From: Microbacterium sp. HD4P20
GTDB lineage: Bacteria > Actinomycetota > Actinomycetes > Actinomycetales > Microbacteriaceae
DNA length: 57,467 nt
Direction of reading: 5' to 3'
NCBI RefSeq assembly: GCF_019449275.2
Contig: NZ_JAHZQZ020000013.1
Coordinates: 1 to 57,467, forward strand
The notes under the pieces: model-generated
What the model was told of the DNA's origin: nothing
Databases searched by the model: none
The model's input: only the letters and a program-made list of their open reading frames with translations
Position numbers and translations under genes: made by a program
Shown here: positions 44,458 to 54,861 of the stretch, in pieces
Layout of the letters: every line of letters begins with the position of its first letter
Position numbering within the stretch: position 1 is the stretch's first letter

Positions 44458-44578
44458 CCCCGACACAGAATCGGATCCGCAGGTGCGGAGCCGCCAGGCA
44501 ACACGCCGTCGGCGGCGTCGCGGCGGCGGCGTGTCGGGCTCCACGTCCGCGGCTGCGGATCCGAGGTTGTGTACGGGG
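44458..44578. repeat. 121-base nested inverted repeat between convergent genes
   Basis: Arms of about 55 bases can pair: CCCCG-ACACA-TCGGATCCGCAG (from 44458) against CTGCGGATCCGA-TGTGT-CGGGG (to 44578), with ACACGCCG/CGGCGTGT inside. It fills the gap between the EamA gene and a minus-strand gene. It may be a bidirectional terminator without a T run, or a small palindromic (MITE/REP-like) element. No target duplication was seen. Confidence 0.65.
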
Positions 44579-44588
44579 GTAGCGCGAC

Positions 44589-45077
44589 TCAGCGAAGAAC
44601 CTCGACCAGCACGATCCACGACACCAGCAGTGCCGCGACGATCGCGATGACGCAGCCGGCCGCGAACCACATCAACCCTGCGGTGCTGCCGGCCGTGAGC
44701 AACGCGCCTCCGATGACGTAGGCGAGTGGCGCGATGAACCCGACGGCCGACTTGCCGAGCCGGGACCCGTGGGCGGTGTCGGCGTGCTGAAAGATCCGCC
44801 GCGTCGCCTGCACCTGGAACGCCGCCGCGCACAGCGCGAGCACGATGAGAATGGCCCCATACGGCACCGGCGCGATGCCGGGCACAAGGCCGATCGCCGA
44901 GCCCGCCAGGGCGAGCACGAGGCTTGCGATACCGGCGGCGAGCCGGGCTGTGAGCGACTCGGCCTTGATGATGTCGCCGATGTTCACGCTCGCCGCGACG
45001 ATCACGAGTCCCGCGAGCGCCGCGGTGGCGCCGACCATTGCGACATTGAACTCCGACCACGCCGCGATCTGCTCCAC
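44589..45077 (-). CDS. Hypothetical four- to five-helix membrane protein
   Basis: The 162-residue protein is not recognised. It starts at GTG 45077, six bases after a -10 hexamer (TAACAT). Helices lie near residues 12-32, 45-67, 72-92, 112-132 and 135-158. The only polar segment of note is VQATRRIFQHADTAHGSRLGKSA between helices three and four. It is convergent with the EamA gene and divergent from lysC. Nothing suggests a substrate. Confidence 0.75.
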   Translation of the reverse strand: MEQIAAWSEFNVAMVGATAALAGLVIVAASVNIGDIIKAESLTARLAAGIASLVLALAGSAIGLVPGIAPVPYGAILIVLALCAAAFQVQATRRIFQHADTAHGSRLGKSAVGFIAPLAYVIGGALLTAGSTAGLMWFAAGCVIAIVAALLVSWIVLVEVLR

Positions 45078-45083
45078 CCTCGG

Positions 45084-45089
45084 ATGTTA
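45084..45089 (-). promoter_or_regulatory. -10 element of a leaderless promoter (membrane protein)
   Basis: TAACAT on the minus strand lies six bases before GTG 45077. Confidence 0.55.
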
Positions 45090-45144
45090 GCGGTGCGCGC
45101 GGCGGCGCACACGTCACATGGCCAGGGCCGCATGGGGGCATCCG

Positions 45145-45150
45145 TAAGAT
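45145..45150 (+). promoter_or_regulatory. Candidate -10 element of lysC
   Basis: TAAGAT lies about 80 bases before the lysC start, giving a leader of roughly 75 bases. No lysine riboswitch features were found in that leader. Confidence 0.5.
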
Positions 45151-45231
45151 GGAGCGTCGGGCGCGGCATCCGTCCTCGCCCGCCCTCACAGACACGTGTG
45201 CCGCAAGCGCGGCATCTCCGGGAGTTTGATC

Positions 45232-46518
45232 GTGGCGCTGATCGTGCAGAAATACGGCGGGTCGTCGGTCGCGGATGCCGAGAGCATCAAGCGGGTCGCC
45301 AAGCGCATCGTCGACACGCGCCGGGCCGGCCACGACGTCGTCGTCGCCGTGAGCGCGATGGGCGACACGACCGATGAGCTGCTCGACCTTGCCGGGCAGG
45401 TCGCGCCGATCCCCGCCCCGCGCGAGCTCGACATGCTGCTCTCGAGCGGCGAGCGCATCTCGATGGCGCTCCTCGCGATGGCGATCCACTCGATGGGCTT
45501 CGAGGCGCGGTCGTTCACCGGCAGCCAAGCAGGCATGATCACCACCGCCGACCACGGCTCCGCGCGCATCGTCGATGTCACCCCGGTGCGCTTGCGTGAG
45601 GCGCTCGACGAGGGCGCCATCGTGATCGTCGCCGGGTTCCAGGGCTTCAACCGCGACACCCGTGACATCACGACTCTCGGACGCGGCGGCACAGACACCA
45701 CGGCGGTCGCGCTCGCTGCGGCGCTCCGGGCGGATGCGTGCGAGATCTACAGCGACGTCGACGGCGTCTTCACCGCCGACCCGCGAGTGGTGCCGAAGGC
45801 CCGCAAGCTGAAGGTCGTCACCAGCGAGGAGATGCTGGAGCTCTCGGCGAACGGCGCCAAGGTGCTGTACATCCGTGCCGTCGAGTACGCCCGGCGTCAC
45901 GGCGTGCTGATCCACGCGCGCTCCACGTTCAGCTCGAGCGTGGGGACCTATGTGCTCGGCCCCGGGATGAGCATTCCCGACGGCCAAGAGGGAGAAGAGA
46001 TGGAAGAGCCGATCGTCGCCGGGGTCGCCACAGACCTCGGCCAGGCCAAGATCACCGTCACCGGCGTGCCGGACGTGCCGGGCAAGGCGGCTGAGATCTT
46101 CAAGGTCGTCGCCAAGTCCGGCGCGAATGTCGACATGATCGTGCAGAACGTCTCTGCCGCGACCACCGGTCGCACCGACATCTCGTTCACGCTCCCCAAG
46201 ACCGACGCGGCGATCGCCCTCAAGGCGCTGGCCGGCGACCAGTCCGAGATCGGCTTCGAGAATCTGGTCCACGACGACCAGATCGGCAAACTGTCGGTGG
46301 TCGGCGCCGGAATGCGCACCCACTCAGGCGTCTCAGCGACCTTGTTCGAGGCGCTCAGCGTCGCCGGCATCAACATCGAGATGATCTCGACGTCCGAGAT
46401 CCGCATCTCGGTCGTCTTGCGGGGCGACGACCTCGCGGACGCCGCGCGGGTTGTCCACCGCGCCTACGGCCTGGACGGCGACGGCGACGCCACGGTCTAC
46501 GCCGGCACCGGCCGCTGA
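45232..46518 (+). CDS. lysC: Aspartate kinase
   Basis: The 428-residue enzyme starts at GTG 45232 behind CCGGGAG. The catalytic domain has [54 protein letters not shown] and [18 protein letters not shown]. Two C-terminal ACT domains ([22 protein letters not shown] and [23 protein letters not shown]) bind lysine and threonine for feedback control. It phosphorylates aspartate, the first step toward lysine, methionine, threonine and diaminopimelate. asd follows after a 358-base gap. Confidence 0.97.
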   Translation: MALIVQKYGGSSVADAESIKRVAKRIVDTRRAGHDVVVAVSAMGDTTDELLDLAGQVAPIPAPRELDMLLSSGERISMALLAMAIHSMGFEARSFTGSQAGMITTADHGSARIVDVTPVRLREALDEGAIVIVAGFQGFNRDTRDITTLGRGGTDTTAVALAAALRADACEIYSDVDGVFTADPRVVPKARKLKVVTSEEMLELSANGAKVLYIRAVEYARRHGVLIHARSTFSSSVGTYVLGPGMSIPDGQEGEEMEEPIVAGVATDLGQAKITVTGVPDVPGKAAEIFKVVAKSGANVDMIVQNVSAATTGRTDISFTLPKTDAAIALKALAGDQSEIGFENLVHDDQIGKLSVVGAGMRTHSGVSATLFEALSVAGINIEMISTSEIRISVVLRGDDLADAARVVHRAYGLDGDGDATVYAGTGR

Positions 46519-46520
46519 CT

Positions 46521-46536
46521 GCCGCACCGGTGCGGC
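46521..46536. repeat. 16-base perfect palindrome after lysC
   Basis: GCCGCACCGGTGCGGC starts two bases after the lysC stop. It is short and lacks a T run, so a terminator role is only possible. Confidence 0.5.
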
Positions 46537-46554
46537 GCCGCATGCCGTGGCCGC

Positions 46555-46596
46555 CGGCATCCCGTCACGGGATCGCGTAATGCGTGACGGATGCCG
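46555..46596. repeat. Inverted repeat 1 of the lysC-asd gap
   Basis: CGGCATCCCGTCACG (46555-46569) pairs with CGTGACGGATGCCG (46583-46596), leaving a 13-base loop. The same arm sequence returns in the larger repeat that follows. Confidence 0.75.
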
Positions 46597-46606
46597 CGGC
46601 CCGCGC

Positions 46607-46706
46607 CGGCATCCCGTCACGAGATCAGGTGATGTCACCGGGGTAGGCCGATTGCGGCGGAATCGTCCTGTGTTCGTGAGATCACCTGATGCGGTGACGG
46701 ATGCCG
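46607..46706. repeat. Inverted repeat 2 of the lysC-asd gap
   Basis: An arm starting CGGCATCCCGTCACGAGATC (46607) and continuing AGGTGAT can pair with GAGATCACCTGATGCGGTGA followed by CGGATGCCG (46678-46706). The arms are about 28 bases with few mismatches around a 43-base loop. Together with repeat 1 it gives four copies of one arm motif, which suggests REP-like elements or a transcription attenuator between lysC and asd. Confidence 0.7.
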
Positions 46707-46783
46707 CGACCGCAGCATCCGTCATCGTCCGTCAGGCACCAGATCAGGGTGTGGCAGAAAGCGCAGCATGGCTGGCACTGTAA

Positions 46784-47947
<1,164 letters not shown>

Positions 47948-48016
47948 CAGACCAGTGGCTGACACGGACGAGCGTCTGACGCAGACCCACGCCTGACGCA
48001 GCCCGCACGAGCACAG

Positions 48017-48056
48017 AATCGAGCGGATGCCCCGGCCCGGGGTATCCGCCTCGATT
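48017..48056. terminator. Bidirectional terminator between asd and the LysR gene
   Basis: AATCGAG-CGGAT-CCCCGG pairs with CCGGGG-ATCCG-CTCGATT, a long hairpin with A- and T-rich ends. It separates the convergent asd and LysR genes and just touches the LysR stop. Confidence 0.85.
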
Positions 48057-48958
48057 CATTCCGCAGGGGGAGTCCGGGTGAGGCTCTCGATCGCGGCCTG
48101 AGCGGCCGGCCCGAGGTATCCCGACCGGCGGGTCACGAGATGCACCGCTGTGCCGACCGGCTCGCCGACCCACGCGATGGTGCGCAGGTGCCCGGCCTCG
48201 ACGGCGTCGGCAGCGGCCTCGGGCGGGAGGAACGCGAGGCCGTACCCGGCTGCCGCGAGCGCCCGTTGCGCGCTGAGGCTGTCGATCGGCCGGATGCGGT
48301 CCTCCGGCACCGCATGCCTCCGCAGTAAGCGGCGGGCCGCCGCGTCCGAGCTCTCCGACTGGTCGGCGCGCTCGGGGAACAGCAGCCACAGTTCGCCGCC
48401 GAGCTGCTCGAGTCCGGTCACCCGCTCTCCCGCCAGCCGATGCGACGGGTGGCACACCAGAACGAGGCGCTCGTCGAAGAGAGGGCGACTGCGAAGGTCG
48501 TCGTCGACGGGCCGCGCGTACGAGACTCCCGCCACGGCATCGCCGCGGGCGACCTGGGCGTTCACCTGACGAGAAGTCCCCGTCGAGACGATGAGCTCGA
48601 CGGCCGGATGCGCCGTCCGTACGTTCGCGAGCGCCGCGCTGAACCATCTTCCGGCCAGCGATCCCACGATGCTGAGGCGGACCGCTCCCCCCGGTTCGCC
48701 GAGGTGGTCGGCGAGCGCCCGCGCTGCGTCGCGGTGTGCGGCGCGGATGCGCTCGGCGTGCGGCAGCAGCACCTCGCCCGCCGAGGTGAGGCGCAGGCCG
48801 TGCCGCGTGCGTTCGAAGAGCGGAGCGCCTACCTCTGCCTCGAGGGTCTGCAGGCGCCGCGAGACAGCCGGCTGTGACACATGGAGCGCAGCCGCGGCCC
48901 CGCCGATCGTGCCCGCCTCGTGGATGCTGAGGAACGTCGAGAATGCGTCGCTGATCAT
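48056..48958 (-). CDS. LysR family transcriptional regulator
   Basis: The protein has 300 residues from ATG 48958 (MISDAFSTFLSIHEAGTIG); starts at 48964 and 48973 are possible, but only 48958 has GGGACG at a good distance. The HTH is GGAAAALHVSQPAVSRRLQTLEAEVGAPLFERTRHGLRLT, and the effector domain covers residues 90-295. It is divergent from a PEP-mutase-family gene, which is its likely target. A 14-base palindrome lies just upstream. Confidence 0.93.
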   Translation of the reverse strand: MISDAFSTFLSIHEAGTIGGAAAALHVSQPAVSRRLQTLEAEVGAPLFERTRHGLRLTSAGEVLLPHAERIRAAHRDAARALADHLGEPGGAVRLSIVGSLAGRWFSAALANVRTAHPAVELIVSTGTSRQVNAQVARGDAVAGVSYARPVDDDLRSRPLFDERLVLVCHPSHRLAGERVTGLEQLGGELWLLFPERADQSESSDAAARRLLRRHAVPEDRIRPIDSLSAQRALAAAGYGLAFLPPEAAADAVEAGHLRTIAWVGEPVGTAVHLVTRRSGYLGPAAQAAIESLTRTPPAE

Positions 48959-48967
48959 AGGCATGCG

Positions 48968-48981
48968 TCCCATGCATGGGA
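48968..48981. promoter_or_regulatory. Perfect palindrome in the LysR/PEP-mutase-family gap
   Basis: TCCCATGCATGGGA is a perfect 14-base palindrome close to the LysR start and about 56 bases before the divergent gene. It is a candidate regulator site, although it lacks the classic T-N11-A form. Confidence 0.45.
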
Positions 48982-49036
48982 GGGGTCAGGAACTTGCGCT
49001 TTTCATTATGCGACCGAGTCGCGTTGGCTGGTAGCC

Positions 49037-49858
49037 ATGACAGGTTCTGACATAGCCCGCCGCGCGCGGACATTCCGGCTGCTGCATGACGGCCCGCGCG
49101 CGTTCGTCATGCCCAACCCGTGGGATGCGGGCACCGCACGGCTCGTCGAGCGCGCCGGCTTCGCCGCCATCGCCACGACCTCCGCGGGCCACGCGTTCTC
49201 GCACGGCATTCCCGACGGCCGCGCGTCGCTGGATGCCCTGCTCGTACACGTCGCCGAGTTGGCAGCGGCCACCTCTCTGCCGCTCAGCGTCGATCTCGAG
49301 GACGGCTTCGCCGCGACCGTCGACACGCTCGGCTCGGTCGTGGAGGCGGTCGCCGGAGCGGGCGCGGTCGGTGCATCGATCGAAGACAGGGATCGATCCG
49401 GCGAGCTGTACCCGATCGGCGTGGCCGTCGAGCGGGTCGAGGCCTTCGTCGCTGCGGCGCGGGCACTCTCGTTCCCGTTCACGGTGACCGCGCGTTGCGA
49501 GTGCTTCCTCGCCGGTCAGCCCGATCTCGACGAGACGATCCGACGGCTCCGGGCGTACGAGTCGGCGGGAGCCGACGTCGTCTACGCGCCCGGGCTTGCG
49601 AGCCGCGACCAGATCCGTGCCGTGGTCGATGCGGTCGAGAGCCCGGTCAACGTGGTCGCTGGCCTCGGCGGCGCAACTCCTTCGGTCTCCGAGCTGGAGC
49701 GTCTGGGCGTGCGGCGCATCTCGCTCGGCAGCGCCCTCGCCCGGGCTGGGTTCGGCGCGGTGCAGCGGGCTCTCGATGAAGTTCAGACGCACGGCACCTT
49801 CGGGTTCGGGGCCGACGCGACACCGTACGCCGCGCTCAACGCGGCGATGGCGCGATGA
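49037..49858 (+). CDS. Isocitrate lyase/PEP mutase family protein
   Basis: The 273-residue protein starts at ATG 49037. It has the family barrel: FVMPNPWDAGTARLVERAGFAAIATTSAG, LSVDLEDGF (metal-binding Asp/Glu), GASIEDRDRSGELYPI, and VTARCECFLAG in place of the catalytic KKCGH loop of isocitrate lyase. GADVVYAPGL and NVVAGLGGATPSVSELERLGVRRISLGSALARAG close the barrel. It therefore belongs to the large group near 2-methylisocitrate lyase and PEP mutase whose substrates are mostly unknown. It overlaps the P450-like gene by four bases. Confidence 0.9.
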   Translation: MTGSDIARRARTFRLLHDGPRAFVMPNPWDAGTARLVERAGFAAIATTSAGHAFSHGIPDGRASLDALLVHVAELAAATSLPLSVDLEDGFAATVDTLGSVVEAVAGAGAVGASIEDRDRSGELYPIGVAVERVEAFVAAARALSFPFTVTARCECFLAGQPDLDETIRRLRAYESAGADVVYAPGLASRDQIRAVVDAVESPVNVVAGLGGATPSVSELERLGVRRISLGSALARAGFGAVQRALDEVQTHGTFGFGADATPYAALNAAMAR

Positions 49859-50781
49859 GCGTCGTGATCCGGGATGCCGCGGCGATCGTCGCCGCGCTCG
49901 AAGACCCCGCGCTCGTCCCGCCGCCGCGGTCGGGTGGCGGGGCCGCGTTGCAGTTGCGCGCGTCGATGGCGCGATTCAGTCCTCCGGCGGAGCACCCCGC
50001 GCGTCGGGCTGCGGTGGTCGCCGCCATCGGAAGGATCGAACCGGATGCCGTCGCTCACGCTGCGACGGTGTTCACGCTCGCGCGGCTCGACCCCGGCGGG
50101 GTCGATGCCGTCTCCGACATCGCCGCGGTCGTCCCGACCACGGCGCTGTCGTCGTTCCTCCCGGTCCTGGACGGCCAGCCGCCGGCCAGTGAGTTCGACA
50201 TCGTGGCGGCCGTCGCGGCGATGGTCGGGGTCATCGGCCATGGCGCACCCGTGACGGCACGCGCCGACGCAGCTGTGTCCGCACTCGTCGCGCGCTTCGG
50301 GGTCGAGGGCGCGTCCCTGCTGTACCAGAACTACGACGCGACCGCGGCACTCATCACGACGCGGCTCGTGGCTCGTGCGAGCGGCCGGGCCGCAGTACCC
50401 GCCGTTCCCCGCACGAAGCGGGTCGCGGCGCACCCGCACGGCGCGACAGGGAGCGGCGAGGTCACCCTCGAGATCGGGGCGGCGGGCCTGCCCTTCGGAG
50501 CGGGCTCGCACCGCTGCCCGGGGGAGCAACTGGCGCAAGCTCTAGCGAAATCAGTTGTCGAGACGATCTCGTCGGCGGGGTATGCCCCTCACCTCGCCCG
50601 CACCGAGTACGACTCCGACGGACGGCCGACCCGGCTGCCGCTGCACCGCATCGCCGATGGGAGGGATGACTCACTTGCGTCAGACGCAAGAACTCCGGGT
50701 CTTTCCGCCGGGGGTCTCGCTCCCGGTCAGGGGCCGTTTCGGCCGCGAATAGAATCGACGGGTGACCGACACGCCCTCTGA
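49855..50781 (+). CDS. P450-like protein lacking the ExxR motif
   Basis: The 308-residue protein starts at ATG 49855, overlapping the previous stop. It has the P450 heme loop LPFGAGSHRCPGEQLA with Cys221 and a C-helix-like RFSPPAEHPARRAAV (His, Arg) near residue 41. An I-helix-like part (LLYQNYDATAALI) lies near 155. No Glu-x-x-Arg is found, and only about 65 residues separate the I-like helix from the Cys, against about 110 in normal P450s. It is thus about 100 residues short. It may bind heme without being a monooxygenase, or it may be a relic. The last 30 residues have no family match and overlap mqo by 20 bases. Confidence 0.7.
   Translation: MSVVIRDAAAIVAALEDPALVPPPRSGGGAALQLRASMARFSPPAEHPARRAAVVAAIGRIEPDAVAHAATVFTLARLDPGGVDAVSDIAAVVPTTALSSFLPVLDGQPPASEFDIVAAVAAMVGVIGHGAPVTARADAAVSALVARFGVEGASLLYQNYDATAALITTRLVARASGRAAVPAVPRTKRVAAHPHGATGSGEVTLEIGAAGLPFGAGSHRCPGEQLAQALAKSVVETISSAGYAPHLARTEYDSDGRPTRLPLHRIADGRDDSLASDARTPGLSAGGLAPGQGPFRPRIESTGDRHAL
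50750..50755 (+). promoter_or_regulatory. -10 element of a leaderless promoter (mqo)
   Basis: TAGAAT lies six bases before GTG 50762, inside the 3' end of the P450-like gene. Confidence 0.65.
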
Positions 50782-52285
50782 CTCCCTGCCCCACCCCGAC
50801 GACAGCGATCTTCCGACCGGCACGGTCGACGTGCTGCTGATCGGCGGCGGCATCATGAGCGCCACCCTCGGAACCCTGCTGCAGCAGCTGCAGCCCGACC
50901 TCAAGATCGCGGTCTTCGAGCGGCTGAGCGACGTCGCACTGGAGAGCTCCAACGCGTGGAACAACGCCGGCACCGGCCACGCGGCACTGTGCGAGCTGAA
51001 CTACACGCCCGAGAGCAAGGACGGCACGATCGACCCGGCGAAGGCCATCTCGATCAACGAGCAGTTCCAGCAGAGCCGCCAGCTGTGGTCGTCGCTCGTG
51101 GAGGAGGGCGTCCTGGACGCCCCGTCCACGTTCATCAACTCCACGCCGCACATGACGTTCGTGCGGGGCGAGAAGGATGTCGCGTTCCTCAAGAAGCGCT
51201 ACGAGGCCCTGAAGGAGCAGCCGCTGTTCGCCGGCATGGAGTACAGCGAGGACTCGCGGGTCATCAACCAGTGGGCGCCGCTGCTGATGCGGAAGCGCCG
51301 CAAAGGCGAGCCGTTCGCGGCGACCCGCATGCCGGCCGGCACCGACGTCGACTTCGGCGCCCTGACGCGTCAGCTCTTCGCCCACCTCGCCGACAACGGT
51401 GCGGACGTCCGCACGAACACGGAGGTGCGGCGTCTGAAGCGTCTGCCCGACGGCACATGGCGAGTGAAGTACCGCCGGACGGTCGGTCGCACGCCGGGCG
51501 AGATCCGCGCGAAGTTCGTGTTCGTGGGCGCCGGTGGCTGGGCTCTCAAGCTCCTGCAGCGCTCGGGCATCCCCGAGATCTCGGGTTACGGCGTGTTCCC
51601 GATCGGCGGGCAGTTCCTCAAGACCACCAACCCCGCGCTCGTCGCGCAGCACAAGGCGAAGGTGTACTCGCAGGCCTCGGTCGGCGCGCCGCCGATGTCG
51701 GTGCCGCACCTCGACACCCGCGTCGTGGATGGCGAGGCTTCGCTGCTGTTCGGCCCGTTCGCGACGTTCAGCCCCAAATTCCTCAAGACCGGCTCGATGC
51801 TCGACATCGTGACGCAGGTGCGGGCACACAACATCGGCCCCATGCTCAAGGTCGCCGTCGACAACCCGAGCCTCATCACCTACCTCGTCGGCGAGCTGCT
51901 CAAGAACCACAAGAAGAAGGTCGACAGCCTGCGCACCTTCGTGCCGACCGCGAAGGATGAGGACTGGGAGCTGATCCAGGCCGGCCAGCGGGCGCAGGTG
52001 ATGAAGAAGGATCCCGAGAAGGGCGGCATCCTGCAGTTCGGCACCGAAGTGGTCACGGGTGCCGACGGCACGATCGCGGGCCTGCTCGGCGCATCGCCCG
52101 GCGCCTCGACTGCCGCGTCGATCATGCTGGGCCTGTTGAAGACGTGCTATCCCGACCGCATCAGCGCATGGGAGCCGCGTCTGCGCGAGCTGATCCCGAG
52201 CTACGGTGAGACCCTCAACCCACGCCCGGAGGCAGCGCAGGACGTTCTGACCGAGACGGCAGAGGCACTCGCCCTCACGGCGTAG
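50762..52285 (+). CDS. mqo: Malate:quinone oxidoreductase
   Basis: The 507-residue enzyme starts at GTG 50762 with a leaderless promoter. The FAD-binding motif VDVLLIGGGIMSATLGTLLQQL, SSNAWNNAGTGHAALCELNYTP, VFVGAGGWALKLLQRSGIPE, FPIGGQFLKT and the C-terminal GASPGASTAASIMLGLL are all hallmarks of Mqo. It oxidises malate to oxaloacetate at the membrane and passes electrons to the quinone pool, serving the citric acid cycle. Confidence 0.97.
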   Translation: MTDTPSDSLPHPDDSDLPTGTVDVLLIGGGIMSATLGTLLQQLQPDLKIAVFERLSDVALESSNAWNNAGTGHAALCELNYTPESKDGTIDPAKAISINEQFQQSRQLWSSLVEEGVLDAPSTFINSTPHMTFVRGEKDVAFLKKRYEALKEQPLFAGMEYSEDSRVINQWAPLLMRKRRKGEPFAATRMPAGTDVDFGALTRQLFAHLADNGADVRTNTEVRRLKRLPDGTWRVKYRRTVGRTPGEIRAKFVFVGAGGWALKLLQRSGIPEISGYGVFPIGGQFLKTTNPALVAQHKAKVYSQASVGAPPMSVPHLDTRVVDGEASLLFGPFATFSPKFLKTGSMLDIVTQVRAHNIGPMLKVAVDNPSLITYLVGELLKNHKKKVDSLRTFVPTAKDEDWELIQAGQRAQVMKKDPEKGGILQFGTEVVTGADGTIAGLLGASPGASTAASIMLGLLKTCYPDRISAWEPRLRELIPSYGETLNPRPEAAQDVLTETAEALALTA

Positions 52286-52305
52286 GGCGAGCGAGGCTCC
52301 CGTTC

Positions 52306-52743
52306 GTGAGGCTGTGGTCGCTGCATCCGTCGATCCTCGATCGCATGGCTCTGGTCGCATGCTGGCGCGAGGGTCTGCTCGCGCAGCGGGTGCTCACCGG
52401 CAACACCCGCGGCTACACACGCCACCCGCAGCTCGAGCGTTTCCGCGCCGTCGATGCGCCGCTCGATGCGATCGGGCACTTCCTCATGAGCATGCGCGCC
52501 GAGGCGACCGCACGCGGGTACCGGTTCGACGGCTCGCGCGTGCTGAGACCGGATGCCGCGGCCCCCGGCATCCCGGTCACCACCGGTCAGCTCGCCTTCG
52601 AGCTGGAGCACCTGCGCGTCAAGGTCGGGGCGCGTGATCCCGGCTGGCTGCCGCGCTTGCCAGCCCGTGCGGCGGCCTCACCGAGCCTGGTCGAGGTGCC
52701 CGGCGGTGTCGAGTCATGGGAGCGCGCTGCCCCGGCCCCCTAG
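52306..52743 (+). CDS. Pyrimidine dimer DNA glycosylase (T4 endonuclease V-like)
   Basis: The 145-residue protein starts at GTG 52306 behind GCGAGG. The opening MRLWSLHPSILDRMALVACWREGLLAQRVL is very typical of the family, as are YTRHPQLERFRA and QLAFELEHLRVK. T4 endonuclease V cuts the glycosyl bond at UV-made pyrimidine dimers and then the backbone. A DNA-repair role is inferred by family. It lies 20 bases after mqo. Confidence 0.88.
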   Translation: MRLWSLHPSILDRMALVACWREGLLAQRVLTGNTRGYTRHPQLERFRAVDAPLDAIGHFLMSMRAEATARGYRFDGSRVLRPDAAAPGIPVTTGQLAFELEHLRVKVGARDPGWLPRLPARAAASPSLVEVPGGVESWERAAPAP

Positions 52744-52746
52744 GGT
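52741..52746 (+). promoter_or_regulatory. -10 element of a leaderless promoter (DUF2207 gene)
   Basis: TAGGGT lies six bases before ATG 52753 and overlaps the stop of the preceding gene. Confidence 0.6.
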
Positions 52747-52752
52747 GGGGGC

Positions 52753-54807
52753 ATGCGGGCACGACTCTCCTGGCGCACGTGGGCGGTCGTGGTCGCCCTG
52801 ATCGTCACCGTCGTGGCGGGCGGCGCCGTGGCCCTGTCGCGCGGCGGCGGTCCGGCGGGCGGCTCCGCATCACCCGGGATCGCGGTACGCGACGACGAAT
52901 CGGGTGCGGCGGCGGCCCTGCGCGCGGCGGGCTCGGTCGACGACTTCTCGTACGACTCCTTCGAGGCCGAGTATTGGCTCGGCCGCGGAGCAGGAGGTCG
53001 GAGCGAGCTCTTCACGACCGAGACGCTCGTCGCCCGATTTCCCGAGTTCGATCAGAACAAGGGAATCGTGCGGTGGCTGCCGAAGGCGGACTCGGGCATC
53101 GCGCACGACACGCGCGTCGTCAGCGTCACTGGGGCCGGGGGCGATGCCATCCCGTGGTGGACGGAGGAGGACGACGAGTTCGTCTACGTGCTGACCGGAG
53201 ATGACAGCTACGTTCGCGGCCCTCAGACGTATGTCATCTCTTACACGATGAGCGACGTCGTGCTGCGCTACGACGACACCGCCGCCGACGAGTTCTACTG
53301 GGACACCGTCGGCACCGACCACGCGCAGCCGTTCGGCGAGGTGCGGGCGAACGTCCGAGTGCTCGGGAACGCCGCAGACGGCATCCTCGCCGATCAGGTC
53401 TTCTGCTACACCGGCCCCGCGGGATCGACCGACCGCTGCGACATCCAGGAGACCGCCGGGGAACCCCCACCCGACGACGTCGAGGCGTGGGCGCTCAGTC
53501 GTGGCATCACCGGGGCCACGGAGGCCCAACTCGCCTACGCGGCCACCGACTCCGACGTCGGTGCCGACGAGAACGTCACGGTCGCGGTCGGCTTCGTCCA
53601 GGGCACCTTCGCCGCGCTGACGCCTCCGCCACCTCCGCCGTACCCGTGGTGGGAGTGGATTCTGCCGGTGCTCGGGCTCCTGGCCGGTATCGGCGGATTC
53701 GTGTTCCTGCTGGTCGTGAGGATGCTGCTGCGCCGCAATCCCGACCGCTCGCCAGTCATCGTGCAGTACACACCGGCCGTGGACGAATCGCCGACGCTGT
53801 CTGCCGGTGTCTTGGGCGTGCCGGCCAAGGCACTCGCCGCGCATGTCGTCGACCTGGCGGTGAGAGACAAGGTCGAGATCACGGCGACGGGGGACCGCGC
53901 CGACACCGACGACTTCGCCGTCGTGCTTCGTGACGAGTCCGGGCTCGAGCACGACGACCGGCGGATCGTCACGACGCTGTTCGGGAAGGACGCCGCACCC
54001 GGTGACCGCGTGGACCTCGGGGTGTTCGCGAAGAAGCCGCCGGTCCGTGCCGTCACGTATGTGCGCCGCATCGAGGACTCCGCGGTGGACCGGGGGTACC
54101 GGAGCAAGACACCGAGCTGGGTGGCGAGCATCCGCGGCCTGCTGCAGTTCGGGGGTTTCGTCGTCGCGATGCTGCTGATCTTCTTCGTCGACGCGATGCC
54201 TTCCGTCTTGGCCGACCTGGGAGAACTCGGCGGGTGGATCAACGCCCTCGCGATCGTGAGCGCCTTCGGGGCCTTCATCGTGCTGCCGTTCTTGGGAATG
54301 CCACGCACGACGCTGACGCTCGCCGGCGGGAAGCACCTCACGTACCTCCACGGCATCCGGGAGTATCTGTCACTCGCCGAGGAGGATCGTCTGCGCGCCG
54401 CGCAGGGGCCGCGCACCGCCGACCTCGTCTCGGCCGGGCGGCGGCCCTTCGGCGATCAGCCGAACAGCCCGGGAGCCGAGGTCGTCAATCTGTACGAAAG
54501 GCTCCTGCCCTACGCCGTGCTGTTCGGCATGCAGCGGACGTGGGTCGAGGTCATCCGCGCCGTGCAGCCGGCGGTCGAGACGGGGGTGCCGGCCGCGAGG
54601 CTCGCATTGTTCGACTCGGTGACGTCGAATTCGCTGTCCGACGCGTCGTCGTCGATCGGTCGGCTGGCGGTGACACCGGTGTCGCGCGGAAGCTCCTCGA
54701 GCTCGTCCGGCTCGTCGTTCTCGAGCAGCTGGTCGTCGTCGGGTGGCTCGTCCGGCGGCGGGTTCTCCGGCGGCGGGGGCGGTGGGGGCGGATTCGGAGG
54801 GCGCTGA
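52753..54807 (+). CDS. DUF2207 domain-containing membrane protein
   Basis: The 684-residue protein has an N-terminal signal or anchor helix ([20 protein letters not shown]). An extracellular DUF2207 domain follows ([40 protein letters not shown]). There is a membrane helix near 297-320 and two more near 465-525. The last 45 residues are Ser- then Gly-rich and end FGGR, a tail typical of this family. The function is unknown. The middle cytoplasmic part ([20 protein letters not shown]) is the usual intracellular segment. Confidence 0.9.
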   Translation: MRARLSWRTWAVVVALIVTVVAGGAVALSRGGGPAGGSASPGIAVRDDESGAAAALRAAGSVDDFSYDSFEAEYWLGRGAGGRSELFTTETLVARFPEFDQNKGIVRWLPKADSGIAHDTRVVSVTGAGGDAIPWWTEEDDEFVYVLTGDDSYVRGPQTYVISYTMSDVVLRYDDTAADEFYWDTVGTDHAQPFGEVRANVRVLGNAADGILADQVFCYTGPAGSTDRCDIQETAGEPPPDDVEAWALSRGITGATEAQLAYAATDSDVGADENVTVAVGFVQGTFAALTPPPPPPYPWWEWILPVLGLLAGIGGFVFLLVVRMLLRRNPDRSPVIVQYTPAVDESPTLSAGVLGVPAKALAAHVVDLAVRDKVEITATGDRADTDDFAVVLRDESGLEHDDRRIVTTLFGKDAAPGDRVDLGVFAKKPPVRAVTYVRRIEDSAVDRGYRSKTPSWVASIRGLLQFGGFVVAMLLIFFVDAMPSVLADLGELGGWINALAIVSAFGAFIVLPFLGMPRTTLTLAGGKHLTYLHGIREYLSLAEEDRLRAAQGPRTADLVSAGRRPFGDQPNSPGAEVVNLYERLLPYAVLFGMQRTWVEVIRAVQPAVETGVPAARLALFDSVTSNSLSDASSSIGRLAVTPVSRGSSSSSSGSSFSSSWSSSGGSSGGGFSGGGGGGGGFGGR

Positions 54808-54849
54808 TGGAGCGGAGCCCGCCAGCGCAGGCGGATGACCGCCACCCAC

Positions 54850-54855
54850 TACGCT
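54850..54855 (+). promoter_or_regulatory. -10 element of a leaderless promoter (thymidine kinase)
   Basis: TACGCT lies six bases before GTG 54862 and helps fix that start. Confidence 0.6.
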
Positions 54856-54861
54856 CGATCC

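Noticed and set aside
45078..45231. A possible lysine riboswitch before lysC.
   Set aside because: The leader of about 75 bases is too short and lacks the conserved elements.
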